Positions 1 through 7,020 are shown, counted from the first letter of the stretch. The stretch is 13,727 nucleotides of DNA from Elstera sp044372965 (GCF_044372965.1 NZ_JBILQX010000089.1:1-13727), one strand, 5' to 3'. Numbers and translations: made by a program. The notes: generated from the sequence alone by a model not told the origin.

Positions 1-160
1 GGGTGAAATTATCTTTCAAGGAATCGCGCACATTATTCCGGGCTTTCCAGGCCAGGTCATTCATTGCCCGGCTGGTGACTTTGGGAATTTCCAGCGCAAG
101 CCGGGATAGAAGCGTAAGCCCATCGCCCTTGACGATTTTTGACGGCGTGATCTTTGCCAT
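1..160 (-). CDS. Probable phage tail/head-completion protein, N-terminal part
   Basis: Partial gene running off the left edge; only the first 53 codons are visible. It starts at an ATG (158-160) preceded by a GGAGGGG ribosome binding site (166-172). The protein begins MAKITPSKIVKGDGLTLLSR and continues with a basic helical stretch (NDLAWKARNNVRD). Its position just downstream of the head genes, and the style of the N-terminus, recall minor tail protein Z or gp10-like tail-completion proteins, but the visible part is too short to assign a family. The start lies directly behind a strong terminator (173-206), leaving no room for its own promoter, so expression probably depends on read-through from the head operon. 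Phage origin is likely; the exact product is a guess. Confidence 0.5.
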   Translation of the reverse strand, partial: MAKITPSKIVKGDGLTLLSRLALEIPKVTSRAMNDLAWKARNNVRDSLKDNFT

Positions 161-172
161 CCGAACCCCTCC

Positions 173-206
173 GTAAAAAGCCCCCCGGCTGTTGCACGCC
201 GGGGGG
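173..206 (-). terminator. Rho-independent terminator closing the head-gene operon
   Basis: A perfect 9-bp inverted repeat (CCCCCCGGC at 181-189 and GCCGGGGGG at 198-206, 8-nt loop) is followed on the minus strand by CTTTTTAC (180-173). This is a textbook intrinsic terminator for transcripts arriving from the capsid genes. The ribosome binding site of the next gene (166-172) begins immediately after the T-run. Confidence 0.85.
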
Positions 207-252
207 AGGTGCTGCCGGGCGGAAAATCAAGAAAGTTCCCGGCAGGGGAGCC

Positions 253-387
253 TTAGAGCATCGGGCGCGACGGCCAGCCGGGGACCGGTTGGGGCGGCGG
301 CGGCGGGGGCGGCGGAACCGCCGGGGAACCGGGGATCAGAAACAGCGTCGTCAGAGAGGTTGACGCAAGAAGAGACGCAGTAATCAT
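253..387 (-). CDS. Small polyproline protein of the phage head operon (44 aa)
   Basis: A 44-codon frame whose ATG (387-385) overlaps the TAA stop (389-387) of the DUF2190 gene as TAATG, the classic arrangement for translational coupling. The stop is at 255-253. The protein has a short hydrophobic N-terminus (about residues 2-19, ITASLLASTSLTTLFLIPG), then a run of eight prolines (residues 25-32) and a Pro/Trp-rich tail ending RPML. The hydrophobic part is short for a membrane anchor. I do not recognise a family. Support for its being real is the overlapping start, the operon position and the terminator that follows it; the GC-rich repeats that encode the prolines could also give a chance frame. 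Confidence 0.5.
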   Translation of the reverse strand: MITASLLASTSLTTLFLIPGSPAVPPPPPPPPQPVPGWPSRPML

Positions 388-722
388 TAGCTGAAACTCC
401 CATTCAGGCGCACGGTGCCCAAGGCGGAATTGGCCGGGGCATTGGCGGTTGCAATACCAATCAAGATTGTGTCGTCGTTCTCGGTCAGCAGGCAGAGCTT
501 TTGAACGTCATCCCAAAAGATCAAATCGCCCTGCTGCCAAATATTCGCGGGCAGTTTCGGCAAATTATACACGCCGGTTACAGCGAGATTAACCCGATCC
601 CCCAAGCCTGCGGACGTAACCGCTACGCCGAAGAGTCGGCCATGCCGGACTAGCTCGCCACTCTGAACGATCTGATTCGGGACGATTTCGAGAACATCCC
701 CCGGCTGAACAAAATTAAGCAT
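387..722 (-). CDS. DUF2190-family capsid decoration/cement-type protein
   Basis: A 111-aa beta-rich protein beginning MLNFVQPGDVLEIVPNQIV. The N-terminal F(V/I)QPGD motif, the central LFGVAVTSAGLGDRVNLAV segment, the VYNLPK...W..GD..FWDD block and the closing GTVRLNG are all typical of DUF2190 phage proteins. These are short, single-domain proteins encoded next to the major capsid gene and related to capsid decoration (gpD-like) proteins. Length fits the family. The ATG follows the TGA of the gpW-like gene with no gap, so translation is probably coupled. The expected role is stabilising the expanded head from outside; this is family knowledge, not something the sequence proves. Confidence 0.85.
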   Translation of the reverse strand: MLNFVQPGDVLEIVPNQIVQSGELVRHGRLFGVAVTSAGLGDRVNLAVTGVYNLPKLPANIWQQGDLIFWDDVQKLCLLTENDDTILIGIATANAPANSALGTVRLNGSFS

Positions 723-932
723 TCAATCATACCCCCGTGAGCAAATAATCTTCCCCTGCCGCAGACCGGCGCGGGGCGTTGAGAGTGTGTCGAGAAGGCC
801 CAGGGCTTGCCGCATTTCATAAAAGGACCGGTAGGTTACTTTCCGGTCGCCATACTCGACGGTCATGACGCCACTGGTTAACGCTTCCAATAGGGCGGCG
901 CGTTGCGCTTTTATTTCCTCGGGCGTCATCAT
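723..932 (-). CDS. gpW-like phage head-tail joining protein
   Basis: A 69-aa protein, MMTPEEIKAQRAALLEALTS, followed by a beta-hairpin-like GVMTVEYGDRKVTYRS and a second helix EMRQALGLLDTL. Helix, short hairpin with a conserved G-x-K/R-V-x-Y pattern, helix is the layout of lambda gpW (68 aa), the connector protein that lets tails attach to filled heads. Its start overlaps the stop of the capsid gene by 4 bp (ATGA). In lambda, W lies upstream of the portal gene, while here it lies after the capsid gene, so the assignment rests on length and pattern. The last residues (RQGKIICSRGYD) are unlike lambda gpW. It could be another small connector protein. Confidence 0.6.
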   Translation of the reverse strand: MMTPEEIKAQRAALLEALTSGVMTVEYGDRKVTYRSFYEMRQALGLLDTLSTPRAGLRQGKIICSRGYD

Positions 933-2689
933 GGCGTAGCCTTGGCTTTGTACCAGCCGCGCCAGTCCATCCAGCCCCCGCCGACATCGAACCAGCAGCG
1001 ATACTTGACTGCGAAAGAATCGAAAGCGTTTTCACTTTCGATCTGCGGACCTGCCGCGCCGGACAGGTAGGCATATTCAAAGCCCGAAGATTTTGCCGTT
1101 TCTGCCGCAAGAAAGAATTCATCCGGCACGGTCAGGCGCGGTTCAACGATCAAGGTTAAGGAGCCTGCAAGGGTATTAACATCTTCAACCTTGGTCGGTT
1201 GAATTTGCATCAATAGCTTGCGGGCAATGGTTTCCATCTCGGGCGGGATGATCCAATACTTCGCAGGCATCGGCGTAAGCTTGCCGGTCGGGGACCGCAT
1301 CCGGTAGAAGGACAGCTTCGCCGTCTCCAGCGCGACCACCAGAGGCATGCCCCCGGCTTGCAGATTGCCGCGTGTGGTATCAAACACCGGCAAGCCGTCG
1401 CTCATGGTAGGACCTACGCCGGTCGTGCCGAGCAGTTGATCCAACAGCCAATCATCCTGCCACCTTGCCGCGTCAAGTCCAAGCGCTGCCCCGATGCCGG
1501 ACAGCGCCCCAAGATTGTCGTTAACGATTAATTCGCGGGTCAGCGCAACCGCATTAGCGTAAGTCGCCACGCGGTATTTTTCTTTGCCTTCCCGAATCGT
1601 CATTTGCGATTGGATTTCGCCACCTTCCCCGACGCGGGCGAAATCGCCCTTCATATCTAGGGAGATCGAATTTTTATCGCGGAAGTCTGTTGCGCTGCTT
1701 TCAGCCATAAGCTGCCAGAGTGGCGAACGGGCTTCGGTGTAGCTGGCGCGCAGGGTTTGGTGCAGCGCTTCGCCCAGGACATAGGAGAAATCGCCCGTCG
1801 CCATCGCGCGGGTCAGTACGGCGGCGCGGGTGAGTCCCAGGGTTGATACGCCCCGGTTCCGCAGGATCGCCGCCGCATCGTCAGCGAAGGACGTATGCGC
1901 CATGAATTCCCGCGCGCCTTCCGAGGGACGCAAGGACGGGTTAGCGCGGCAAGCAATTGCCTCGCCCAAGCGCCGGGTGAAGCTCGCGCTGTGATCCACG
2001 CCGACGGTTGCAGGCGGGTTGTGAACAACCGGCGCACGCCCGGCCCGCGCCATCGCGGCGGCGCGGGTTTGATCGAGGCTTAAGCCAGCGCTTCGGGTCT
2101 CGGTAACAAAGGCTTCCGACAAACCGAAGGCCGTGGCAATCGCCCGAACTTCCACTTCGCCCGGCCCGGCGGCGGGAGGGTCGGCAGATCGGAAGCCGCA
2201 GGACGGATCAGCCGGAACCGCAACGATGCTACCCTCGCGCGGGGTCCATTTCGTTGCCGTGCGGATTTCTTCGCCGGTTTGCGGGTCGCGGGCGATTTCC
2301 CATTTCTCGACCGAATAACCAACCGAGACACCGCGCAAGATACCGTCGTTTACATCGGCAACAATGCCTTGAACTTCCGGGCGATTACTGAACTTCACCT
2401 TGGCATAGAGCATTCCGCCGCGAATCTCTGCCGAAGAGATAACGCCGATCACATCGTCAATGCTGCCCGTGCGATGCGAATTCAGGAGCGGTGCGCCATC
2501 GAGGCCCTTCAGGTCAACCGAATCGGCATCGATGCGCAGCACTTCGAGATAGCCGTCTCGGCGCACCTTGCCGGAGGTGGCGAGCAGAATTTCGCGCTCG
2601 GTCGCCGCGCCGCCGGGGGCACCTACCCACGTCGATTCACGGCGAAGAAGCAGCGAGGCCGCAGCCTCGCGGAGGTAGATCATACTCAT
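929..2689 (-). CDS. Prohead protease / major capsid protein fusion
   Basis: A 586-aa protein with two parts. Residues ~1-170 form an HK97/U35-type prohead protease: LLNSHR carries the likely catalytic His72 and GVSVGYSV the likely Ser122, followed by the TPREGSIVAVPADPSC segment common in these proteases. Residues ~180-250 are a low-complexity linker, likely the scaffold-like delta region removed during maturation. Residues ~260-586 are a major capsid protein (DFRDKNSISLDMKGDFARVG near 335, VATYANAVALTRELIVND, GLPVFD, YWIIPP). Such fusions are known in tailed phages; one polypeptide supplies the protease, scaffold segment and shell. It overlaps the portal gene by 4 bp upstream and the gpW-like gene by 4 bp downstream, consistent with tight stoichiometric expression. 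The frame is intact. Confidence 0.93.
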   Translation of the reverse strand: MSMIYLREAAASLLLRRESTWVGAPGGAATEREILLATSGKVRRDGYLEVLRIDADSVDLKGLDGAPLLNSHRTGSIDDVIGVISSAEIRGGMLYAKVKFSNRPEVQGIVADVNDGILRGVSVGYSVEKWEIARDPQTGEEIRTATKWTPREGSIVAVPADPSCGFRSADPPAAGPGEVEVRAIATAFGLSEAFVTETRSAGLSLDQTRAAAMARAGRAPVVHNPPATVGVDHSASFTRRLGEAIACRANPSLRPSEGAREFMAHTSFADDAAAILRNRGVSTLGLTRAAVLTRAMATGDFSYVLGEALHQTLRASYTEARSPLWQLMAESSATDFRDKNSISLDMKGDFARVGEGGEIQSQMTIREGKEKYRVATYANAVALTRELIVNDNLGALSGIGAALGLDAARWQDDWLLDQLLGTTGVGPTMSDGLPVFDTTRGNLQAGGMPLVVALETAKLSFYRMRSPTGKLTPMPAKYWIIPPEMETIARKLLMQIQPTKVEDVNTLAGSLTLIVEPRLTVPDEFFLAAETAKSSGFEYAYLSGAAGPQIESENAFDSFAVKYRCWFDVGGGWMDWRGWYKAKATP

Positions 2690-4077
2690 GGGTTTTCCTC
2701 TTTGGTCAGGCCAAGCCGGGCTTCGCGCGCGCGGTCGGCAGAGCGTTGTTCGTCAATGGTTTCGATGTCATAGCCACGCTCGGAAACGGCTTGCGCGCGG
2801 CTCTTCAGGCCCGCCTGAATGGCTGCCTGTTCGGCATTGATTTCTTTCTCAGGGTCCACCCATTCCCACGCCGGGGGGTGGAAATCGGCATTCAAGTAAT
2901 CATCCGGGAACCGGCTGTAATCCGGGGCTGGCACCGCACCGCTGGCAATGGCGAGCGACACGAATTTTTCCCATACTGGGCGGATTAACTGCGGGATGAT
3001 GACATGATGCTGGACCATGTCTAAGAACCGTCGCTGATTAATCAGCGCTATTCGGGAACTGCTGTAGTTAGATCTTGACGTATCGCCGGTTAGTTGCTCA
3101 TAGGTCAGCCCCAGCGCGGCGGCGAGGCCGGTTTGCAGGGCAGCCAAGTAATGTTCGTAAGACTCATCAGGCGAGGGCGGCGAGTTGAAAGTAAGCTTCT
3201 CCCCAGGGGCAAAATTAAAAATAGCCCCTGGCATTAAGCCTAAATCATGAGGAAGAACGTCCGTTTGCTCACCTGTAAACCCTTCTTGCAAAATCGGTTT
3301 TTCAAGCGTAGCGCAGAACAGAGCAGCCGCTTTGAACGAATAAAGCCGGGCGTCTTGCAGGTCCGAAACATCTTGAAACCTGGTCAGGGTTGGCGAGAAC
3401 CAGCTTAGCCCCCGCACCTGCCCCGGCGCGATTGGCCGAAACAGGTGAAGCATTTCGCCCGCCGGAACGCGGATAGTCTCGAACCCGGTCGAGGTATCAA
3501 GCGGGCGTAAGTGATACGCCACCCGCTGACCCGAAGCATCGAATTCGACACCAGCCCGGATTTTAGCCCCGTCAGGCAGGGCTTGATCTAAAGTCGGTAT
3601 CAGGCGAGGGTCGAGAAGCCGAAGCCTCAGGGGCACGCCCCCAGCCGCGCTTGGGACGATTTCCAACCGGACGAACGCTTCGCCTGCGACGGCCATCGAC
3701 CGAACCGCAGCGGCTTGCAGCCCGTGGCAGTCGAGCAACCCCTCGGCATCCGCCCGCCGTGACCAACGAGAGTAGGCTTTCAGTAGCGTGTCCCGTCGCT
3801 CCGGCGCGGGGTGCAAGGGCCGGGGGATGATCCCGCTACCGACAAGCTGTGCCGTGATTTGGTCGCCTGCCGTGGCGGCGGCGCAATCGTTCGCCAGCAA
3901 GTTCTGAGCCCGCGCCCGAACCGTGCCCCCCGCTCGCTCAATCTCGCGCGGCATGTCGTGCAGCGGGCGCGCGCCGTTGAAGCGATACCCGCCTGCCCCG
4001 GCTTCAATGCCACGCCGATGGGAGACTGGCGGCGGGGCAGGGCTTCCGGCCCACCAGCGCTTAATCTTTTCGAGCAT
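2686..4077 (-). CDS. Lambda-family phage portal protein
   Basis: A 463-aa protein matching the lambda gpB-type portal in length and motifs: an N-terminal YRFNGARPLHDMPREIE segment, then RARAQNLLANDCAAATAGDQ and the domain LVGSGIIPRP, a central VRLEIVPSAAGGVPLRLRLLDPRLIP segment, HLFRPIAPGQVRGLSWFSP, and the C-terminal TYEQLTGDTSRSNYSSSR and RPVWEKFVSLA blocks seen in this family. The portal forms the dodecameric ring at the head vertex through which DNA is packaged, and it recruits the terminase. The gene starts inside the end of the upstream 219-aa gene (17-bp overlap), and its stop overlaps the start of the capsid fusion gene. It is intact with no missing blocks that I can see. Confidence 0.92.
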   Translation of the reverse strand: MLEKIKRWWAGSPAPPPVSHRRGIEAGAGGYRFNGARPLHDMPREIERAGGTVRARAQNLLANDCAAATAGDQITAQLVGSGIIPRPLHPAPERRDTLLKAYSRWSRRADAEGLLDCHGLQAAAVRSMAVAGEAFVRLEIVPSAAGGVPLRLRLLDPRLIPTLDQALPDGAKIRAGVEFDASGQRVAYHLRPLDTSTGFETIRVPAGEMLHLFRPIAPGQVRGLSWFSPTLTRFQDVSDLQDARLYSFKAAALFCATLEKPILQEGFTGEQTDVLPHDLGLMPGAIFNFAPGEKLTFNSPPSPDESYEHYLAALQTGLAAALGLTYEQLTGDTSRSNYSSSRIALINQRRFLDMVQHHVIIPQLIRPVWEKFVSLAIASGAVPAPDYSRFPDDYLNADFHPPAWEWVDPEKEINAEQAAIQAGLKSRAQAVSERGYDIETIDEQRSADRAREARLGLTKEENP

Positions 4078-4720
4078 TCTTGCGCTTCCAATTCAGATCA
4101 CGAATTGCCTGCACTTCGGCCTGAACCGAATGAACATCAATCGAGAGAACGGCTTTGTTCGCCGGATCGAGAACAAGCGCTTCAAATTCCGTGATTTTGC
4201 CGTGGTACGCATAGAAAACCGGCACGACTTCAATCTCTTCCGGGTCTTTATTTCGCTTACGCGCCGCGCCATCACGGGCGATTTTTAAGATCGCATCGCG
4301 CTTTCCTTCGTGTTTTTCCTTCCAGTCCGTCCATGACTTGATCGATTCTTTCGGCCAATCAGCGCCGATCTGCGGGGCTGGCAGCGGCTCGCTACGCAGC
4401 AGGCAGAACAGGGTTTCGCCAGGAAGGAAGACCGGCTTCAGATCAACCACCAGGGAGGCAGCCGAAGCCGAGCGAAGCCCAGACTTCATAAGCCTGTGTT
4501 GAACGAGAAGCTGGAAGGTTTCGTAATCATCGAAGATTCGTTGAACTCCGATGTAAACTTCGTCAGGCCAGACGATCTGCCCCGCCGCACTGTTCGCCCG
4601 CTTAGTGAAAGTAGAGTAATGCTCCCCCGTGTAATGGATTAAGTCCGAAGACTTGAAGCATTTCTCCCGCTTATGCACAGATTTTTCCCCACGCTTAACG
4701 ATTAGAAAGCCATTCATCAT
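4061..4720 (-). CDS. Unrecognised 219-aa protein at the head of the capsid operon
   Basis: I do not recognise this protein. It is charged and soluble, beginning MMNGFLIVKRGEKSVHKREK and ending DLNWKRKNARKD, with a Lys/Arg/Glu-rich segment around EKHEGKRDAILKIARDGAARKR and no visible transmembrane segment, zinc cluster or Walker motif. The GGAGAAA ribosome binding site fits the paired ATGs at 4720 and 4717; a GTG at 4741 would lengthen it by 7 codons but places the start within the terminator hairpin. It overlaps the portal gene by 17 bp, so it belongs to the head operon. It occupies the slot where the terminase subunits usually lie, yet is far too short for a large terminase and shows no ATPase motif. 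A small-terminase-like or regulatory role is possible but unsupported. Confidence 0.75.
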   Translation of the reverse strand: MMNGFLIVKRGEKSVHKREKCFKSSDLIHYTGEHYSTFTKRANSAAGQIVWPDEVYIGVQRIFDDYETFQLLVQHRLMKSGLRSASAASLVVDLKPVFLPGETLFCLLRSEPLPAPQIGADWPKESIKSWTDWKEKHEGKRDAILKIARDGAARKRNKDPEEIEVVPVFYAYHGKITEFEALVLDPANKAVLSIDVHSVQAEVQAIRDLNWKRKNARKD

Positions 4721-4730
4721 TTTCTCCAAA

Positions 4731-4763
4731 GAAAAAGCCACCCGGATTTCTCCGAGTGGCTTG
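4731..4763 (-). terminator. Intrinsic terminator abutting the start of the head operon
   Basis: An 11-bp inverted repeat with one mismatch (AGCCACCCGGA on the plus strand, TTTC loop, TCCGAGTGGCT) is followed on the minus strand by a T-rich tract (TTTTTCTTT). It would stop transcripts coming from the helicase side just before the ribosome binding site of the 219-aa gene, so any promoter for the head operon must lie upstream and be read through or antiterminated. Confidence 0.7.
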
Positions 4764-4775
4764 GTTAACTCTATA

Positions 4776-4796
4776 CTGAACAGTGTCTCTATTCAG
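4776..4796. repeat. Inverted pair of the iteron octamer (operator-like dyad)
   Basis: CTGAACAG (4776-4783) and CTATTCAG (4789-4796) face each other across 5 bp. The half-sites are the same octamer that forms tandem doublets at 5120-5345. Their location just upstream of the terminator and head operon, in AT-rich DNA with several TATA-like hexamers, would suit an operator for an element-encoded DNA-binding protein or an outlying part of an origin. Confidence 0.6.
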
Positions 4797-5119
4797 AAAA
4801 TATAAACAAGAATAACAATATAACGCTAAAAAATCACATAATACTCTAAACCTTGCGGGGTCGCCCGTTACCCGTGCCCGGAGGGCCGGGGAAGGACCCG
4901 CGCAATAAAAAACCCCCGCCGGTTAGAGCGAGGGTCTCTAGCGCTTTGGTTTTTGCGCCTTCAGCTAGATTGTCAAATCGGCTCACACTTCGCAAGAGGA
5001 ATTTACGCCTTCATCCATTTTTTCGGACTGTCAACCTCCCGTGATAGGTGCGTTTCGATCTCTAACCCCTTGATAAGCCGAAAGACCAAGCTACCCCGCC
5101 AAGCTTACCCCGGTGCCGT
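4797..5119. other. Non-coding spacer between helicase and head genes
   Basis: No convincing gene on either strand. The right end of the head operon flank (4797-4850) is strongly AT-rich. A GC-rich block (about 4853-4905) can fold: CCCGG-AGGG-CCGGG is a perfect small hairpin inside it. Two perfect TTGACA hexamers occur on the minus strand (4976-4971 and 5034-5029) but neither has a good -10 at the right distance. Around 5088-5108 the motif CAAGCT(T)ACCCCG occurs twice in tandem. The stretch may carry leader RNA or part of the origin; I cannot say more. Confidence 0.5.
4907..4935 (-). terminator. Probable intrinsic terminator after the helicase gene
   Basis: On the minus strand ACCCTCGC (4935-4928) pairs with GCGGGGGT (4919-4912; one U-G wobble), with an 8-nt loop, followed by a run of T (plus-strand A-run 4907-4912). 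It is correctly oriented to end transcription coming from the helicase gene 430 bp upstream. Confidence 0.7.
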
Positions 5120-5358
5120 CTGAACAGTCTGAACAGTTTGCTGAATAGTTTGGCATAAACCGTTCAGCGATAATCCCTTATATATCAGTACCTTACCCTA
5201 TTCCTGAATAGTCTGAATAGTTACTTCAAGGTAATGCATATGAGAGAGATAGAAAGCTATATACGTATAGGGAAAACCCTGCGGAAACTATTCAGACTAT
5301 TCAGCCCATTGATTTTATTGAGGTTTTCCGGTTCAAACTATTCAGCCAACCGTTCAGG
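5120..5358. repeat. Iteron-like cluster of CTGAAYAG octamers; candidate replication origin
   Basis: Exact octamers CTGAA(C/T)AG in plus orientation start at 5120, 5129, 5141, 5204 and 5213; the reverse complement CTATTCAG starts at 5288, 5297 and 5338. Degenerate copies (CCGTTCAG) lie at about 5160 and 5350. The pairs 5120/5129, 5204/5213 and 5288/5297 are each tandem doublets with 9-bp periodicity, and doublet starts are spaced 84 bp apart (5120, 5204, 5288). Plus-oriented sites lie left and minus-oriented sites right of an AT-rich centre (5221-5287). The array ends at the stop codon of a P4/D5-type helicase gene. As I recall it, the phage P4 alpha protein binds type I iterons GGTGAACAG(A/C), which share TGAACAG with these sites. 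An origin bound by the adjacent helicase is the best reading; an operator array for a repressor is the alternative. Confidence 0.72.
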
Positions 5359-5367
5359 AACCATTCA

Positions 5368-6918
5368 TCAATCGCCGTGTGGTGGCGGTTGAGATACCTT
5401 GCTCAACCAAGCTGCGTTGAGTTGGACACCACGCCAGTGGTTCCCGAACTCGGTATGAACCTTCACGAACCCCCGCAAAGCCAAGGCCCTGCCGAACGCC
5501 GTGGCGCTCATTGGGTTGCCTCCCGCCGTTTCGGCGCACCATCGATCATAGGCCGTCTTCAGCGTCCTCGCCGACGCGCTGAAGGCAGGCGCAGCTTCGG
5601 TGCATTCCGCCACGAAATCGCCGAACGGGTCGCTTTCGGCCCGGTAAGCGTCGGTTGCCGCAATCCACCGCTGAGGGATTTTTAGCCCCACTTGGTGCCA
5701 ATCGACAGCCCCACGCACGCCCCAGGCGAGAATACCCGGCAGTTCGCCCATCAGCTTTTTCTTCAAGCCCCGATCTTTCAATCGCTGCCCCGGCAAGATA
5801 TTGGGGCCATCCACGAAAGTAAAGGGGAAGTCGATCAGGCAGAGTCGCCGCCAGATACCAAGATCAGTCCCGCTAATGTAGGGGCGGTAATTGGTCCCCA
5901 TCCACAGCTTGAATTCCGGGGTGAACTCGAACCAGTCCTTGTGAAGAAACCGCGCAATAATCTTATCGCCACCGGTGATCGATTTTACTAACCCTTCATT
6001 CAGCCGCGCCCCGGCGGTCGCTTCCACGGTCTCAACGAACCGCGCCCCACGCAAGCGCGCAATGTCACTGGGAATGCCGCCCCCACGGTCGCGCAGCATC
6101 AGGCTTTCGATGGGCATTTGCGCCGCGTAATCGCCCGCCAAGGCCGCAATGACTTCGAGCAGCGTCGTTTTCCCGTTCGCCCCGCTGCCGTAGAGAATGC
6201 CCATTTTATGCTCGCTGGTTTCGCCGGTGAGCGTGTACCCGATCCAGCGTTGCAGCCCGCCAATCAGATCATCGTCCGGGTCCGGTTCCTGGTCGAGACT
6301 TTGGCCGGTGATGCTGCTGAGAAAATCCAGCCACGTCGGGCAGGGGGCATGGGGGATGTAGTCGATATGGGTCAGCTTGGTAAGGCGCAAGGCCGGATCA
6401 TGCGGGCGCAAGGCCCCGGTCGCCAGATCGATCACGCCGTTCTTGCAGGCCAGTAGGTTCGGGTGCGCGTCAAAGCTCTCCAGAGGGGCATTCAGGCGGG
6501 GGGCTGCCATCTCAACCGCCCCCCGCACCTTATGCGCTTCAGACGCCCGGCCCGCGAACTTAACCCGTTGATCGGCAATCTTCGGGTCATCGAGGAAATG
6601 GCGTTCATCCAGAATCGCCGCAGCGGTCGCCTGCATGTCCAGCCGGATCAGTTGGTCATCGACGTCTTGCTTCCAGCGCCGCCCGTCCCAGGCAAACCAG
6701 CCGAGGCCAGGAACATAGAGGTATCTGCTACCATGACGCGCAATGAAGCGCCGCGCCACGCCGGTATCCGACAGCTCGAAAAGCGATAAGTGTTCGGCTA
6801 ACGCAGCCGGGTCTTCCCACCGCCGCGCCGCGTCCATCGTGGCGCGCGCTTCGTCAAAACCGGGTGGAAGATCGCTGGATTTATTCGGGTTTTCGCCCGT
6901 AAGCCCTTGATTTGTCAT
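5368..6918 (-). CDS. P4/D5-family SF3 replicative helicase (phage/plasmid primase-type)
   Basis: A 516-aa protein. Residues ~40-200 match the D5 N-terminal region that precedes the helicase in phage and plasmid primases (NLLACKNGVIDLATGALRPH near 154-173 is its hallmark). Residues ~225-375 are an SF3 helicase: Walker A GSGANGKTT (244-252), Walker B-like GARFVETVEA (291-300), motif C LWMGTNYRP with Asn343, and an Arg-finger-like GIWRRL (354-359). The C-terminal ~110 residues are a winged-helix-like tail. No TOPRIM or AEP primase domain precedes the D5 region, so priming activity is not visible. It should unwind the element's origin; the iteron cluster lies right after its stop. The start ATG has only a weak ribosome binding site; an imperfect GGTTTTT/AAAAACC hairpin sits in its leader (about 6925-6949). 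Confidence 0.92.
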   Translation of the reverse strand: MTNQGLTGENPNKSSDLPPGFDEARATMDAARRWEDPAALAEHLSLFELSDTGVARRFIARHGSRYLYVPGLGWFAWDGRRWKQDVDDQLIRLDMQATAAAILDERHFLDDPKIADQRVKFAGRASEAHKVRGAVEMAAPRLNAPLESFDAHPNLLACKNGVIDLATGALRPHDPALRLTKLTHIDYIPHAPCPTWLDFLSSITGQSLDQEPDPDDDLIGGLQRWIGYTLTGETSEHKMGILYGSGANGKTTLLEVIAALAGDYAAQMPIESLMLRDRGGGIPSDIARLRGARFVETVEATAGARLNEGLVKSITGGDKIIARFLHKDWFEFTPEFKLWMGTNYRPYISGTDLGIWRRLCLIDFPFTFVDGPNILPGQRLKDRGLKKKLMGELPGILAWGVRGAVDWHQVGLKIPQRWIAATDAYRAESDPFGDFVAECTEAAPAFSASARTLKTAYDRWCAETAGGNPMSATAFGRALALRGFVKVHTEFGNHWRGVQLNAAWLSKVSQPPPHGD

Positions 6919-6975
6919 AATGGGTTTTTCCGTCTTCGGGAAAAAACCTATGGTCTGTTATCGCTGGGTAAGGGC

Positions 6976-7020
6976 TTTTGATTCCGGCATTCGGAGGTTC
7001 GATCCCTCCCGTCCCAGCCA
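6976..7020 (+). other. tRNA-Gln(UUG) 3' fragment: attachment site core
   Basis: The 45 bp from the anticodon loop to CCA match the 3' half of a tRNA-Gln: loop TTTTGAT with anticodon TTG, stem TCCGG, variable loop CATTC, T-arm GGAGG-TTCGATC-CCTCC, acceptor strand CGTCCCA, discriminator G and CCA. The 5' half is absent: the upstream base opposite T39 is C, the D-arm does not fold, and a would-be acceptor strand pairs at only a few positions. This is the usual footprint of tyrosine-recombinase integration into the 3' end of a tRNA gene. By that logic the DNA to its left (helicase and head genes) is the element end, and what lies to its right is either host DNA or another element. No second copy is in the window. 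Confidence 0.85.

Noticed and set aside
154..383. Plus-strand Arg/Gly-rich frames near the left edge
   Set aside because: Product of GC-rich DNA that encodes the polyproline tract and the terminator hairpin on the other strand.
2279..2988. Plus-strand frames opposite the capsid and portal genes
   Set aside because: They are antisense to well-supported phage genes and show no motif or ribosome binding site of their own.
5120..5358. CRISPR array
   Set aside because: Repeats are only 8 bp, occur in both orientations, and are not separated by uniform spacers of CRISPR length.
6945..7020. A complete tRNA-Gln gene
   Set aside because: The 3' half is perfect but the 5' half does not form the acceptor, D-arm or anticodon 5' stem; only TGG and GGTAAGG resemble a tRNA.
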